Origin: Lentilactobacillus curieae
GTDB lineage: Bacteria; Bacillota; Bacilli; Lactobacillales; Lactobacillaceae
DNA length: 64,000 nucleotides
NCBI RefSeq assembly: GCF_000785105.2
Contig: NZ_CP018906.1
Location: 1,674,001 to 1,738,000 of the forward strand
Direction of reading: 5' to 3'
Part shown: piece after piece, positions 52,205-60,305 of the stretch
How positions within the stretch are numbered: position 1 is the first letter of the stretch
Layout of the letters: every line of letters begins with the position of its first letter
Position numbers and translations under genes: made by a program
Notes under the pieces: generated by a model
Seen by the model: the letters and a program-made list of their open reading frames with translations, nothing else
Database searches by the model: none
Told to the model about the DNA's origin: nothing

Positions 52205-54085
52205 ATGTGTGGATTTGTTGGTTTTGTAAACCAAAAGGATGTCCCAACCGACACGATTAACAATATGGCCGATCGGATTAAACACCGTGGCCCTGATGAC
52301 GAAGCATACTTTAGTGATGAAAATGTTTCAATGGGATTCAGACGTCTCTCAATCATTGATTTAGCCCATGGCGGTCAACCAATGAAAAACGGTGACGGCT
52401 CAAAAGTCCTCACTTTTAACGGTGAAATTTACAACTACAAAGATATTAGAAAAGAACTTCAAGACCTTGGATATGAATTTAAAACTGATGTGGACTCAGA
52501 AGTTTTGATTCATGGTTATGATGCTTGGGGTCCTGATTTGTTACAAAAACTACGTGGAATGTTTGCTTTCGTAATTTACGATAGCAAGACTAACGAAGTA
52601 TTTGGTGCCAGGGATCATTTTGGTATTAAGCCACTTTATTACTATGATGATGGCAAGGCATTTTTATGGGCTTCAGAAATCAAGGCATTTTTGGAACACC
52701 CAAACTTTAATAAGCAATTGAATGTCGATTTATTGCCTATCCATTTGAGTTTTGAATTTATTCCATCAAGAGAAACCATGTTCAAAAATGTTTATAAACT
52801 ACTTCCTGGCCAATACTTCCTTCATAAAGATGGTAAGACTGAAACTCACCGTTACTTTAAATTTAATTATGATCACATTGACAATACTCAAACAGTTGAG
52901 GAAGACTCAAAGAAGATTGAGAAACTTGTAGACGATTCAGTTAAGGCACATATGATTGCCGATGTTGAAGTTGGTAGTTTCTTGTCTAGTGGAATTGATT
53001 CAAGCTATGTGTTGAATGAGGCTGCTAAATTAAAGCCGATCCAATCATTCTCGATTGGTTTCCATCATTCTAAATACAGTGAATTGGGCTGGTCAACGGA
53101 GTTTGCTAAGGCAATCAAACAAAAGAATACGCCAATTTACATGGATGGTGACGATTACTTCGATATCCTACCAACTATGATGTATTACATGGATGAACCC
53201 CTTTCAAACCCAGCAGCTGTTCAGTTGTACTACTTGACTAAACGCACATCAGAAAGCGTTAAAGTTGCTCTTTCTGGTGAAGGTGCCGATGAATTCTTTG
53301 GAGGATACAACACTTATCTTGAAGCAATTCCTTTCGAAAGATATCAAAAGTTTGTCCCCGGATTTGTTCGTAAGGGATTAGCATCGGTTGCTCGTAAGTT
53401 GCCTAGATTTCATGGCAAGCGTTTCTTGATTCGTGGGGCACAACCACTTAGTGAACGTTATTACCGAGTTAACTACGTTTACAACTACGATGACAGAAAT
53501 CGGGTATTGAAAGATCCAAGCATCAACACTGATTCAGGTGCATATACCAAGCACATCTTTGATGATGTTAAGGGTAAAGACGAAATGACCCAAATGCAGT
53601 ACTTTGATATCAACACTTGGTTACCATACGATATCCTTCATAAAGCTGACCGAATGAGTATGGCAAACTCCCTAGAGGTTCGGGTTCCGTTGGTTGATAA
53701 GGAAGTTGCAGCATTTGCATCAACTATGCCAGTTAATACTAGAATCACACCTGAGGAAACAAAAATTTCTCTTAGAACTGCGGCAGAACGCCACATGCCT
53801 AAGGAAAACGCCTTGAAAGAAAAGCTTGGCTTCCCATCACCAATTGCTAGCTGGATCAATGATCCTAAGTATCATGAAAGAATTGTTTCAGCTTTCCATT
53901 CAGATACTGCCCAAAAGTATTTTAACGTTGCAGAACTGGACAGATTATTGGAAGAGCATGCGGGTGGTAAATCAAACATGCAAAAGCTCTTCACAGTTTA
54001 CACATTTATTCTTTGGTATCAAATCTACTTCCCAGAAGACACGAGTGAAAAGACTGTTGAACTCGTAAGAAGAACGCAGATTTAA
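52205..54085 (+). CDS. asnB: glutamine-dependent asparagine synthase family protein (AsnB/AsnH)
   Basis: 626 residues. Class II glutaminase domain with Cys2 (MCGFVGFV), RLSIIDL, NGEIYN; then the ATP-pyrophosphatase domain with SSGIDSS where most asparagine synthases have SGG. First gene of an operon with L-Lys-type murE, a D-aspartate ligase and aspartate racemase. In Lactococcus AsnH amidates the D-Asp of the cross-bridge, so this protein more likely amidates peptidoglycan than makes free asparagine; that is inference from context. RBS AAGGGG; extended -10 TGCTAAAAT at 52145-52153. Confidence 0.88.
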   Translation: MCGFVGFVNQKDVPTDTINNMADRIKHRGPDDEAYFSDENVSMGFRRLSIIDLAHGGQPMKNGDGSKVLTFNGEIYNYKDIRKELQDLGYEFKTDVDSEVLIHGYDAWGPDLLQKLRGMFAFVIYDSKTNEVFGARDHFGIKPLYYYDDGKAFLWASEIKAFLEHPNFNKQLNVDLLPIHLSFEFIPSRETMFKNVYKLLPGQYFLHKDGKTETHRYFKFNYDHIDNTQTVEEDSKKIEKLVDDSVKAHMIADVEVGSFLSSGIDSSYVLNEAAKLKPIQSFSIGFHHSKYSELGWSTEFAKAIKQKNTPIYMDGDDYFDILPTMMYYMDEPLSNPAAVQLYYLTKRTSESVKVALSGEGADEFFGGYNTYLEAIPFERYQKFVPGFVRKGLASVARKLPRFHGKRFLIRGAQPLSERYYRVNYVYNYDDRNRVLKDPSINTDSGAYTKHIFDDVKGKDEMTQMQYFDINTWLPYDILHKADRMSMANSLEVRVPLVDKEVAAFASTMPVNTRITPEETKISLRTAAERHMPKENALKEKLGFPSPIASWINDPKYHERIVSAFHSDTAQKYFNVAELDRLLEEHAGGKSNMQKLFTVYTFILWYQIYFPEDTSEKTVELVRRTQI

Positions 54086-54110
54086 TAACTTTTAACGGAG
54101 GGTACAGCAG

Positions 54111-55643
54111 TTGGCAAACATGACAAATGGTGAAATATTTAAATTACTCTCTGAACATGATTTGCTCGTAAAGACTTCACACAACTTAGACTTAAATGCT
54201 GACTATGCTGGAATCACATATGATTCTCGTGCAGTTCAAGACGGTTTCTTATTTTTCTGTAAGGGAAATTTCAAGCCGGAATACCTAAGCAGTGCGAAGG
54301 ATAAAGGGGCAACTACCTATGTTTCTGAGGTTGAATATGCCGATGTTGAACTACCCGCAATTATCGTGAATAATGTCCAAAAAACAATGTCGCTCTTAAG
54401 TGCGGCATTTTTTGGCTTTCCACAAAATAAACTCACGACCATTGCATACACAGGTACTAAGGGGAAAACAACGTCTGCTTACTTCACAAAAAATATCCTT
54501 GATCATCAATACAAGGTTGGCTTATTTTCGACGATTGATACAATCGTTGGCACTGGTGCTGACGATGAATTTAAATCTAGCTTAACTACACCAGAATCTC
54601 TTGACTTGTTTACTAATATGAATCGGGTTGTTAATAACAAGTTAGATCATTTAGTGATGGAGGTTTCATCGCAAGCTTATAAAAAGAATCGGGTATACGG
54701 CTTAAAGTATGATGTGGGAATTTTTCTAAATATCTCTCCAGATCATATTGGAAGAAACGAGCATCCAACTTTTGCAGATTACCTACACTGTAAAGAACAG
54801 TTGTTGGTTAATTCTAACTCGGTAGTTATTAATGCAGATGGTTCCCATCTGCTTGATACATATATGACTGCAAAGGCCACTACCGAGCCAGAAAACATTT
54901 ATTTATTTGCAAAGGCAGAAAGTGAAAATTCTAAAGAATATCCAATTGACTTTGAATATAGGTCTTTAGCTGACTCATTGGAATCCAACCGAATTTCTCT
55001 CAAGGCAATAAGTGAAAAGGGACAACAGCTTGGAATTGACGGTGACTACGAAATTGGGTTACCAGGTGATTACAACGAGTCAAACGCAGTTGCCTCGGCA
55101 ATTGCTTCAGCATTAGTTGGCGCTCAGCAAGACAACATCAAGGCAGGATTGGCTAGAATTGTTATTCCAGGCAGAATGGAACATTTTAACACGCAAAGTC
55201 ACGGAACTGTTTATGTTGATTACGCTCATAACTATGCCAGCATGGATTCTGTTCTTTCGTTTTTGAAATCACAAAATCCGCATGGAAAGGTTATTGTAGT
55301 TACAGGTAGTGCTGGTGATAAGGGAATCGATCGTCGTCCCGGACTGGGAAAGGCAATTGGCCAATCAGCTGATATTGCTATTCTGACGGCAGATGATCCA
55401 GGATATGAACAGCCTAAGGATATTGCTGATACGATTGCTGACAACATCAATAATGATTCTGTTCAAGTAAAGTACATTGAAAATCGTGAAACTGCAATTA
55501 AACAAGCAATTGAATCTAGCCAATCAGGTGACGTTGTTTTGATTGCTGGTAAGGGTAGAGACCCTTACCAAAAGGTGAACGGTGTGGATACCCCTTATGC
55601 TGGGGATGCACAAATCGTTGCTGAATATACTAAGGGGGTATAA
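54111..55643 (+). CDS. murE: UDP-MurNAc-tripeptide synthetase MurE, L-lysine type
   Basis: Adds the third stem-peptide residue in the cytoplasm. 510 residues; TTG 54111 with CGGAGGG eight bases ahead (ATG 54120 is too far). P-loop YTGTKGKTT, carbamylated-Lys region, C-terminal domain with DYAHNYASM. The specificity motif is DDPG rather than DNPR of diaminopimelate enzymes, so L-Lys is expected. Sits between asnB and the D-Asp ligase. Confidence 0.92.
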   Translation: MANMTNGEIFKLLSEHDLLVKTSHNLDLNADYAGITYDSRAVQDGFLFFCKGNFKPEYLSSAKDKGATTYVSEVEYADVELPAIIVNNVQKTMSLLSAAFFGFPQNKLTTIAYTGTKGKTTSAYFTKNILDHQYKVGLFSTIDTIVGTGADDEFKSSLTTPESLDLFTNMNRVVNNKLDHLVMEVSSQAYKKNRVYGLKYDVGIFLNISPDHIGRNEHPTFADYLHCKEQLLVNSNSVVINADGSHLLDTYMTAKATTEPENIYLFAKAESENSKEYPIDFEYRSLADSLESNRISLKAISEKGQQLGIDGDYEIGLPGDYNESNAVASAIASALVGAQQDNIKAGLARIVIPGRMEHFNTQSHGTVYVDYAHNYASMDSVLSFLKSQNPHGKVIVVTGSAGDKGIDRRPGLGKAIGQSADIAILTADDPGYEQPKDIADTIADNINNDSVQVKYIENRETAIKQAIESSQSGDVVLIAGKGRDPYQKVNGVDTPYAGDAQIVAEYTKGV

Positions 55644-55645
55644 GG

Positions 55646-56896
55646 ATGCAAGAAAATCAAACCAAGTTCACGCCAGTTTTGTTAGGTAGTGACTTCAATG
55701 CATACGGAATGGCAAGAAGTTTGTATGAAATTTATGGTCAACCTGTAAAAGCATTTGCTCAAGCACAGTTAGCACCAACTAGATTTGCTAAGATTGTTGA
55801 TTTGGAGTTGATTGATGGCTTTTCAGAAGACCCAGTATGGATCAACGAAATGATGAAAATCAAGGAACGTTATGCTGATCATGAAGAACCAGTTATTTTA
55901 ATTGGCTGTGGTGACGGTTATGCCGAATTGATTTCTAAGCACAAGTCAGAGTTAGAAGACGTATTCGTCTGCCCATACATTGACTATGACCTAATCAAAC
56001 AGTTAAACGATAAAGAGAACTTTTATAAGATGTGTGACAAGTATGACTTGCCATACCCAAAAACTAAAATTATCACCAAAGCCGAATATGAATCTGGAGA
56101 GAAAGTTGCTCAACCCTTCGATTATCCAGTTGCACTGAAGCCGGCCAACAGTGTTGAATGGTTAGACATTCACTTTGAGGGTCGGAAAAAGGCATTTATT
56201 ATTAAGTCAGAAGCAGAGTTTTACGATATAGTTGGTAAAATTTATGATAATGGCTATACTTCTGACTTGATTTTACAAGACTTTATTCCAGGCGATGACA
56301 GCAATATGCGGGTTCTAAACGTATATGTAGACAAGAATCATAAAGTTAAATTTATGTGTTTAGGTCACCCATTATTAGAGGATCCAGCACCATCAGCAAT
56401 TGGTAATTATGTTGCCATCATTCCTGAGTTTAATCAGGATATTTACAATAAGGTAAAGGACTTCCTAGAAAAAATCGAATTCACAGGATATGCTAACTTT
56501 GATTTGAAGTACGATACCCGTGATAATTCTTACAAATTGTTTGAAATCAATTTAAGAACTGGCCGGAGTAGTTTCTTCGTTACTTTGAATGGCTATAAAT
56601 TAGCTGATTGGGTTGTTCAAGACTACGCATTTGACTCATTGAAGGACAAAGACACTTTCTTTGCCAACCAAGATTCTAGCAGGTACTTCCTTTGGTTAGG
56701 AGTAACTCCAAAAATTTTCAAGAAATATGCCAAGGAAAATGATGTTAAGGAACATGCCGTCCAGTTATTAAAAGAAGGTCGTTATGGGGACACCTTCTGG
56801 TACGATCGTGATAAGAGTCCGAAGCGATTTGCACTGTATAAGTGGATGATGCATAATTACGCAAAGAACTTTAAGAAGTATTTCACTGCTAAATAG
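55646..56896 (+). CDS. D-aspartate ligase, ATP-grasp (Asl type)
   Basis: Attaches D-Asp to the epsilon-amino group of L-Lys in the UDP-MurNAc-pentapeptide, building a D-Asp cross-bridge. 416 residues, ATP-grasp fold: DYPVALKPANSVEW, LILQDFIPGDDSNMRVLN, FEINLRTGRSS with the metal-binding Glu/Asn. Begins two bases after murE. The next gene is an aspartate racemase, the same pairing as in Enterococcus faecium. Confidence 0.88.
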   Translation: MQENQTKFTPVLLGSDFNAYGMARSLYEIYGQPVKAFAQAQLAPTRFAKIVDLELIDGFSEDPVWINEMMKIKERYADHEEPVILIGCGDGYAELISKHKSELEDVFVCPYIDYDLIKQLNDKENFYKMCDKYDLPYPKTKIITKAEYESGEKVAQPFDYPVALKPANSVEWLDIHFEGRKKAFIIKSEAEFYDIVGKIYDNGYTSDLILQDFIPGDDSNMRVLNVYVDKNHKVKFMCLGHPLLEDPAPSAIGNYVAIIPEFNQDIYNKVKDFLEKIEFTGYANFDLKYDTRDNSYKLFEINLRTGRSSFFVTLNGYKLADWVVQDYAFDSLKDKDTFFANQDSSRYFLWLGVTPKIFKKYAKENDVKEHAVQLLKEGRYGDTFWYDRDKSPKRFALYKWMMHNYAKNFKKYFTAK

Positions 56897-56914
56897 CAAA
56901 TAGGGGATGCAATT

Positions 56915-57628
56915 ATGAATCACTTTTTCTCAATTATTGGCGGAATGGGGACGGAGGCCACAGAAACTTTCATTCATATTTTGAATGATAAGACTGATGC
57001 CCAGAAAGATCAGGATTACCTTAACTATATTTTGGTTAACCATGCGACAATTCCTGACCGGACGGATTATATCTTGGACCATAGCAAGCCTAATCCATTT
57101 ATTCCGTTGAAGGATGACATCTTGACTCAAGCGAAATTAGAGCCTGATTTTTTCTCCATCCCATGTAATACCGCCCATTATTTTTATGATGATCTTCAAG
57201 CATTGACCGACATTCCAATTTTGCACATGCCTAGACTGACAGTTCAGCAAATCAAAACTAATTTTCCTAAGGCTAAACGAATCGGCTTAATCGCAACCCG
57301 CGGTACTCTGCATGACGGAATTTATGATAAAGAGATTCTTGATGCTGGCTATGAGCTGGTTAAGCCAACTGAAAAAATTGCCGATGAGACAATGGAACTA
57401 ATTTACGACAATATCAAACAAAAAAACCATGTCGATCCAGAACTCTATCACAGAATTTTAGGCGAAATGGTTGATGAACTTCACAGTGATGTTGTCATTT
57501 TAGGCTGTACCGAATTGTCAGTTGCAGAAGAGCGGGCCAGTGACCACAATTACCCTGTGATCGATGCTCAGACAGTTTTAGCTGATAAAACAATTGAATA
57601 CGCAAGAAAAAGCCAGCCTAAAAGTTAA
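56915..57628 (+). CDS. racD: aspartate racemase
   Basis: Supplies D-aspartate. 237 residues, PLP-independent Asp/Glu racemase family with the two catalytic Cys in FSIPCNTAHYF and VVILGCTELS, and IGGMGTEATETF at the start. Eighteen bases after the ligase in the same operon. Its last 11 bases overlap the 3' end of the convergent membrane protein gene. Confidence 0.92.
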   Translation: MNHFFSIIGGMGTEATETFIHILNDKTDAQKDQDYLNYILVNHATIPDRTDYILDHSKPNPFIPLKDDILTQAKLEPDFFSIPCNTAHYFYDDLQALTDIPILHMPRLTVQQIKTNFPKAKRIGLIATRGTLHDGIYDKEILDAGYELVKPTEKIADETMELIYDNIKQKNHVDPELYHRILGEMVDELHSDVVILGCTELSVAEERASDHNYPVIDAQTVLADKTIEYARKSQPKS

Positions 57629-57956
57629 CGGCTGACTGTAATAAGATTGCGATGACGGCGACCACGACAAAAGTGGCCGTCGTTTTTATTTTTAAAATTC
57701 CATCCTGCTTACGACCGATTATAGTCTCTGAAAGGGCGATGGCAATCAGAGTTAAAATTGCAGAAATGATAATGAATACGGGGTGGCGTTCGAAGGAGCG
57801 AATATCAATCACGACCTGCGAAATCATAATTCCCCAGTAGAATAATCTCGAGTACATCATTGACTGGATTACTCTCTTTTTTGTTGTTCTGGTGATTGCA
57901 AATAGAACGGCAAATATCAGTCCTACCCAACAAATATAGTTAATGGCGATCCACAA
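57618..57956 (-). CDS. YisL/DUF1516-like membrane protein, 112 aa
   Basis: Four membrane helices with short basic loops (TRTTKKRVIQSMMYSRLFYW, DIRSFERHP, GRKQDG), the pattern of DUF1516/UPF0344 proteins. RBS GGGAGGG. Converges on racD with an 11-base overlap. Function unknown; the family call is tentative. Confidence 0.6.
   Translation of the reverse strand: MWIAINYICWVGLIFAVLFAITRTTKKRVIQSMMYSRLFYWGIMISQVVIDIRSFERHPVFIIISAILTLIAIALSETIIGRKQDGILKIKTTATFVVVAVIAILLQSAVNF
57652..57690 (+). terminator. terminator of the cross-bridge operon
   Basis: GACGG-CGA-CCAC pairs with GTGG-CCGTC, then GTTTTTA. It lies inside the convergent coding region. Confidence 0.6.
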
Positions 57957-58069
57957 TTGGCCATCCCTCCCTTACGAATATAGTATTGGTTATTTTTGAA
58001 TAAAATGCAATTAACAAGCAATCTACAATAGAAAAGTTAGTGGACTGGTGCTATACTATAAAGAGTGTT

Positions 58070-58140
58070 GCGGGTATAGTTTAGTGGTAAAATCCAAGCT
58101 TCCCAAGCTTGTGTCGCGGGTCCGATTCCCGTTACCCGCT
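58070..58140 (+). tRNA. tRNA-Gly (CCC)
   Basis: Acceptor GCGGGTA/TACCCGC, discriminator T (U73, as in Gly), anticodon arm CAAGC-TTCCCAA-GCTTG (anticodon CCC), T arm CGGG-TCCGATT-CCCG. CCA not encoded. Extended -10 TGCTATACT at 58049-58057. Confidence 0.93.
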
Positions 58141-58195
58141 TGTGTCTGAAATTAATGTATTGACAGACATGGGTTTCATTGGTTATCATTTGAAT

Positions 58196-58402
58196 GTTAT
58201 TTACAATTCAACAATAAGAGAAGAGTAACTAGGTATCATACTTCAAGCAAGTTCGGGGCGATGGGAGCCGGGCAGTATCACTAGTGAAGCGCGCTCTTTA
58301 GAATTTTTTAGTTTAATAATTGAGCGGATTTTTAAAATCAACTAGAGTGGTACCGCGGGTTTACTCGTCTCTTGCAACTATGTTTTGCAAGGGACTTTTT
58401 TT
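58196..58402 (+). promoter_or_regulatory. T-box leader of argS (arginine)
   Basis: T-box sequence AGAGTGGTACCGCGG at 58344-58358. Promoter TTGACA (58160-58165), 18 bases, TATCAT (58184-58189). CGC (58290-58292, or the next CGC) after GAAG, just before the 3' strand of the stem I base, is an arginine specifier. Terminator GTCTCTTGCAA/TTGCAAGGGAC with T7 at 58367-58402. Confidence 0.9.
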
Positions 58403-58426
58403 ATACAAAATTTTGGAGGTAGTCTA

Positions 58427-60118
58427 ATGGATTATAAAGCGCAAGTTACAAACTCACTTTTGGAAGCATTGAACGATGAATTAACATCAGCAGATGTTTA
58501 TCAAAAATTGGAAACACCTAAGGATTTATCAATGGGTGACCTAGCATTCCCTGCATTTACTTTAGCCAAAGTAATGCACAAGGCACCAAATATGATTGCT
58601 GAAGAGTTGGTTTCAAAGATCAATACTGCATCATATGAAAAGGTAGAGGCCAAAGGTGCTTACATCAACTTCTTCTTGGATAAAGGTCACATGAGTAACG
58701 AAGTAATCACTAACGTTCTTGAAGAAGGAGCTGCATATGGTCAAAATGATTTAGGTAAGGGTGGTAATGTCCCAATCGATATGTCATCACCTAACATCGC
58801 CAAGCCAATTTCAATGGGTCACTTGCGTTCTACAGTTATTGGTAACTCAATTGCTAAAATCTTGGTTAAAAATGGTTACCATCCAATCAAAGACAATCAC
58901 TTGGGTGACTGGGGTACTCAGTTTGGTAAATTGATCGTTGCCTATAAAAAATGGGGTAACGAAGACGACGTAAAGGCTGATCCTATTAACAACTTGGTTA
59001 AGTACTACGTTAAATTCCATCAAGAAGACAAAGAACATCCAGAACTTGATGACGAAGCTCGTGAATGGTTCAAAAAGCTTGAGGATGGCGATGAAGAGGC
59101 AACTTTCTTATGGCAATGGTTCCGTGATGAATCGCTGAAGGCCTTCAACAAGATCTATGACAAATTAGGCGTTACCTTTGACACATACAATGGTGAAGCA
59201 TTTTATAACGATAAGATGCAAGCCGGAATTGACATTTTGAAAGAAAAAGGTCTTCTTGAAGAATCACAAGGTGCTCAAGTTGTTAAGCTTGATAAATATG
59301 ACTTGAACCCTGCTTTGATTTTGAAGAGTGATGGTGCCACTTTGTACATCACTCGTGATATTGCTACTGCTATTTACCGTGACCAAACATACAAGCCAGC
59401 ACTTAATCTTTACGTTGTTGGATCTGAACAAACATACTATTTCCAACAATTAAAAGCTGTTTTACTTGAAATGGGATTGAAGTCAGCTGAAAACTTACAT
59501 CATATTCCATTTGGTTTAATCACTGTTAATGGTAAGAAGTTGTCAACTCGTTCAGGAAGAATTATCTTACTTGACGAAGTTCTTGATGATGCAATTGAAC
59601 TTGCCAAAAAGCAAATTGAAACTAAGAATCCAGACTTACCTAACAAGGAAGAAGTTGCTAAAGAAGTTGGTGTTGGTGCCATTATCTTTGGTGATTTAAA
59701 GAATGAAAGAACTAATAATATTGATTTTGTTCTTGAAGATCAATTGAGATTTGAAGGAGAAACTGGGCCTTACGTTCAATATTCTCATGCTCGTGCAGAA
59801 AGTATTCTAAAGAAAGCCGGCAACATTGACCTTCACGCTGCTGATAAGTCAATCACCGACGAAAATGCTTGGGATACAATTAGAACTCTTCAAGACTTCC
59901 CAGAAGTTGTAAAGAGTGCATGCGCTGACTTTGAACCTTCAGAAATTGCTAAGTACTCATTGAGATTGGCAAAAGCGTTCAACAAGTACTATGCACACTC
60001 AACAATTTTGGGTGACGATGAAGGCTTAGCATCAAGGCTTTCATTAGTTAAGGCAGTTTCCATTGTGCTTAAGGAATCACTAAACTTATTAGGGGTTAAG
60101 GCACCAGACGAAATGTAA
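58427..60118 (+). CDS. argS: arginyl-tRNA synthetase ArgS
   Basis: Charges tRNA-Arg. 563 residues from ATG 58427 (GGAGG seven bases ahead; the open frame upstream runs through the T-box terminator). N-terminal Add-1 domain, HIGH-type motif PISMGHLRST, catalytic core, and DALR anticodon-binding domain at the C-terminus. Under T-box control; followed by a terminator. Confidence 0.97.
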   Translation: MDYKAQVTNSLLEALNDELTSADVYQKLETPKDLSMGDLAFPAFTLAKVMHKAPNMIAEELVSKINTASYEKVEAKGAYINFFLDKGHMSNEVITNVLEEGAAYGQNDLGKGGNVPIDMSSPNIAKPISMGHLRSTVIGNSIAKILVKNGYHPIKDNHLGDWGTQFGKLIVAYKKWGNEDDVKADPINNLVKYYVKFHQEDKEHPELDDEAREWFKKLEDGDEEATFLWQWFRDESLKAFNKIYDKLGVTFDTYNGEAFYNDKMQAGIDILKEKGLLEESQGAQVVKLDKYDLNPALILKSDGATLYITRDIATAIYRDQTYKPALNLYVVGSEQTYYFQQLKAVLLEMGLKSAENLHHIPFGLITVNGKKLSTRSGRIILLDEVLDDAIELAKKQIETKNPDLPNKEEVAKEVGVGAIIFGDLKNERTNNIDFVLEDQLRFEGETGPYVQYSHARAESILKKAGNIDLHAADKSITDENAWDTIRTLQDFPEVVKSACADFEPSEIAKYSLRLAKAFNKYYAHSTILGDDEGLASRLSLVKAVSIVLKESLNLLGVKAPDEM

Positions 60119-60149
60119 TTCGGAACTTTTCCGTAACTAACTATATAAA

Positions 60150-60191
60150 TAAGCTCCGTGATATTGATCAGTGATATCAGGGAGCTTTTTA
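60150..60191 (+). terminator. terminator after argS
   Basis: AAGCTCC with TGATAT inner pairs against TGATATCA-GGGAGCTT, then T run. Confidence 0.85.
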
Positions 60192-60305
60192 TTTGCTAAA
60201 AGTTATTTTAAATTTGTTAAAGGGTAATTTAAGTTTTCTATGGCTTACCGGCCAATTAAGCTGGTTGTGATACAATATCCTGGTAATTATAAAAGGAGAT
60301 TTTGT

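Noticed and set aside
57618-57628. Frameshift or assembly error where racD and the YisL-like gene overlap
   Set aside because: Both proteins end naturally; an 11-base tail-to-tail overlap is common in compact genomes.
58385-58426. N-terminal extension of argS
   Set aside because: It would begin inside the T-box terminator hairpin; GGAGG before ATG 58427 marks the start.
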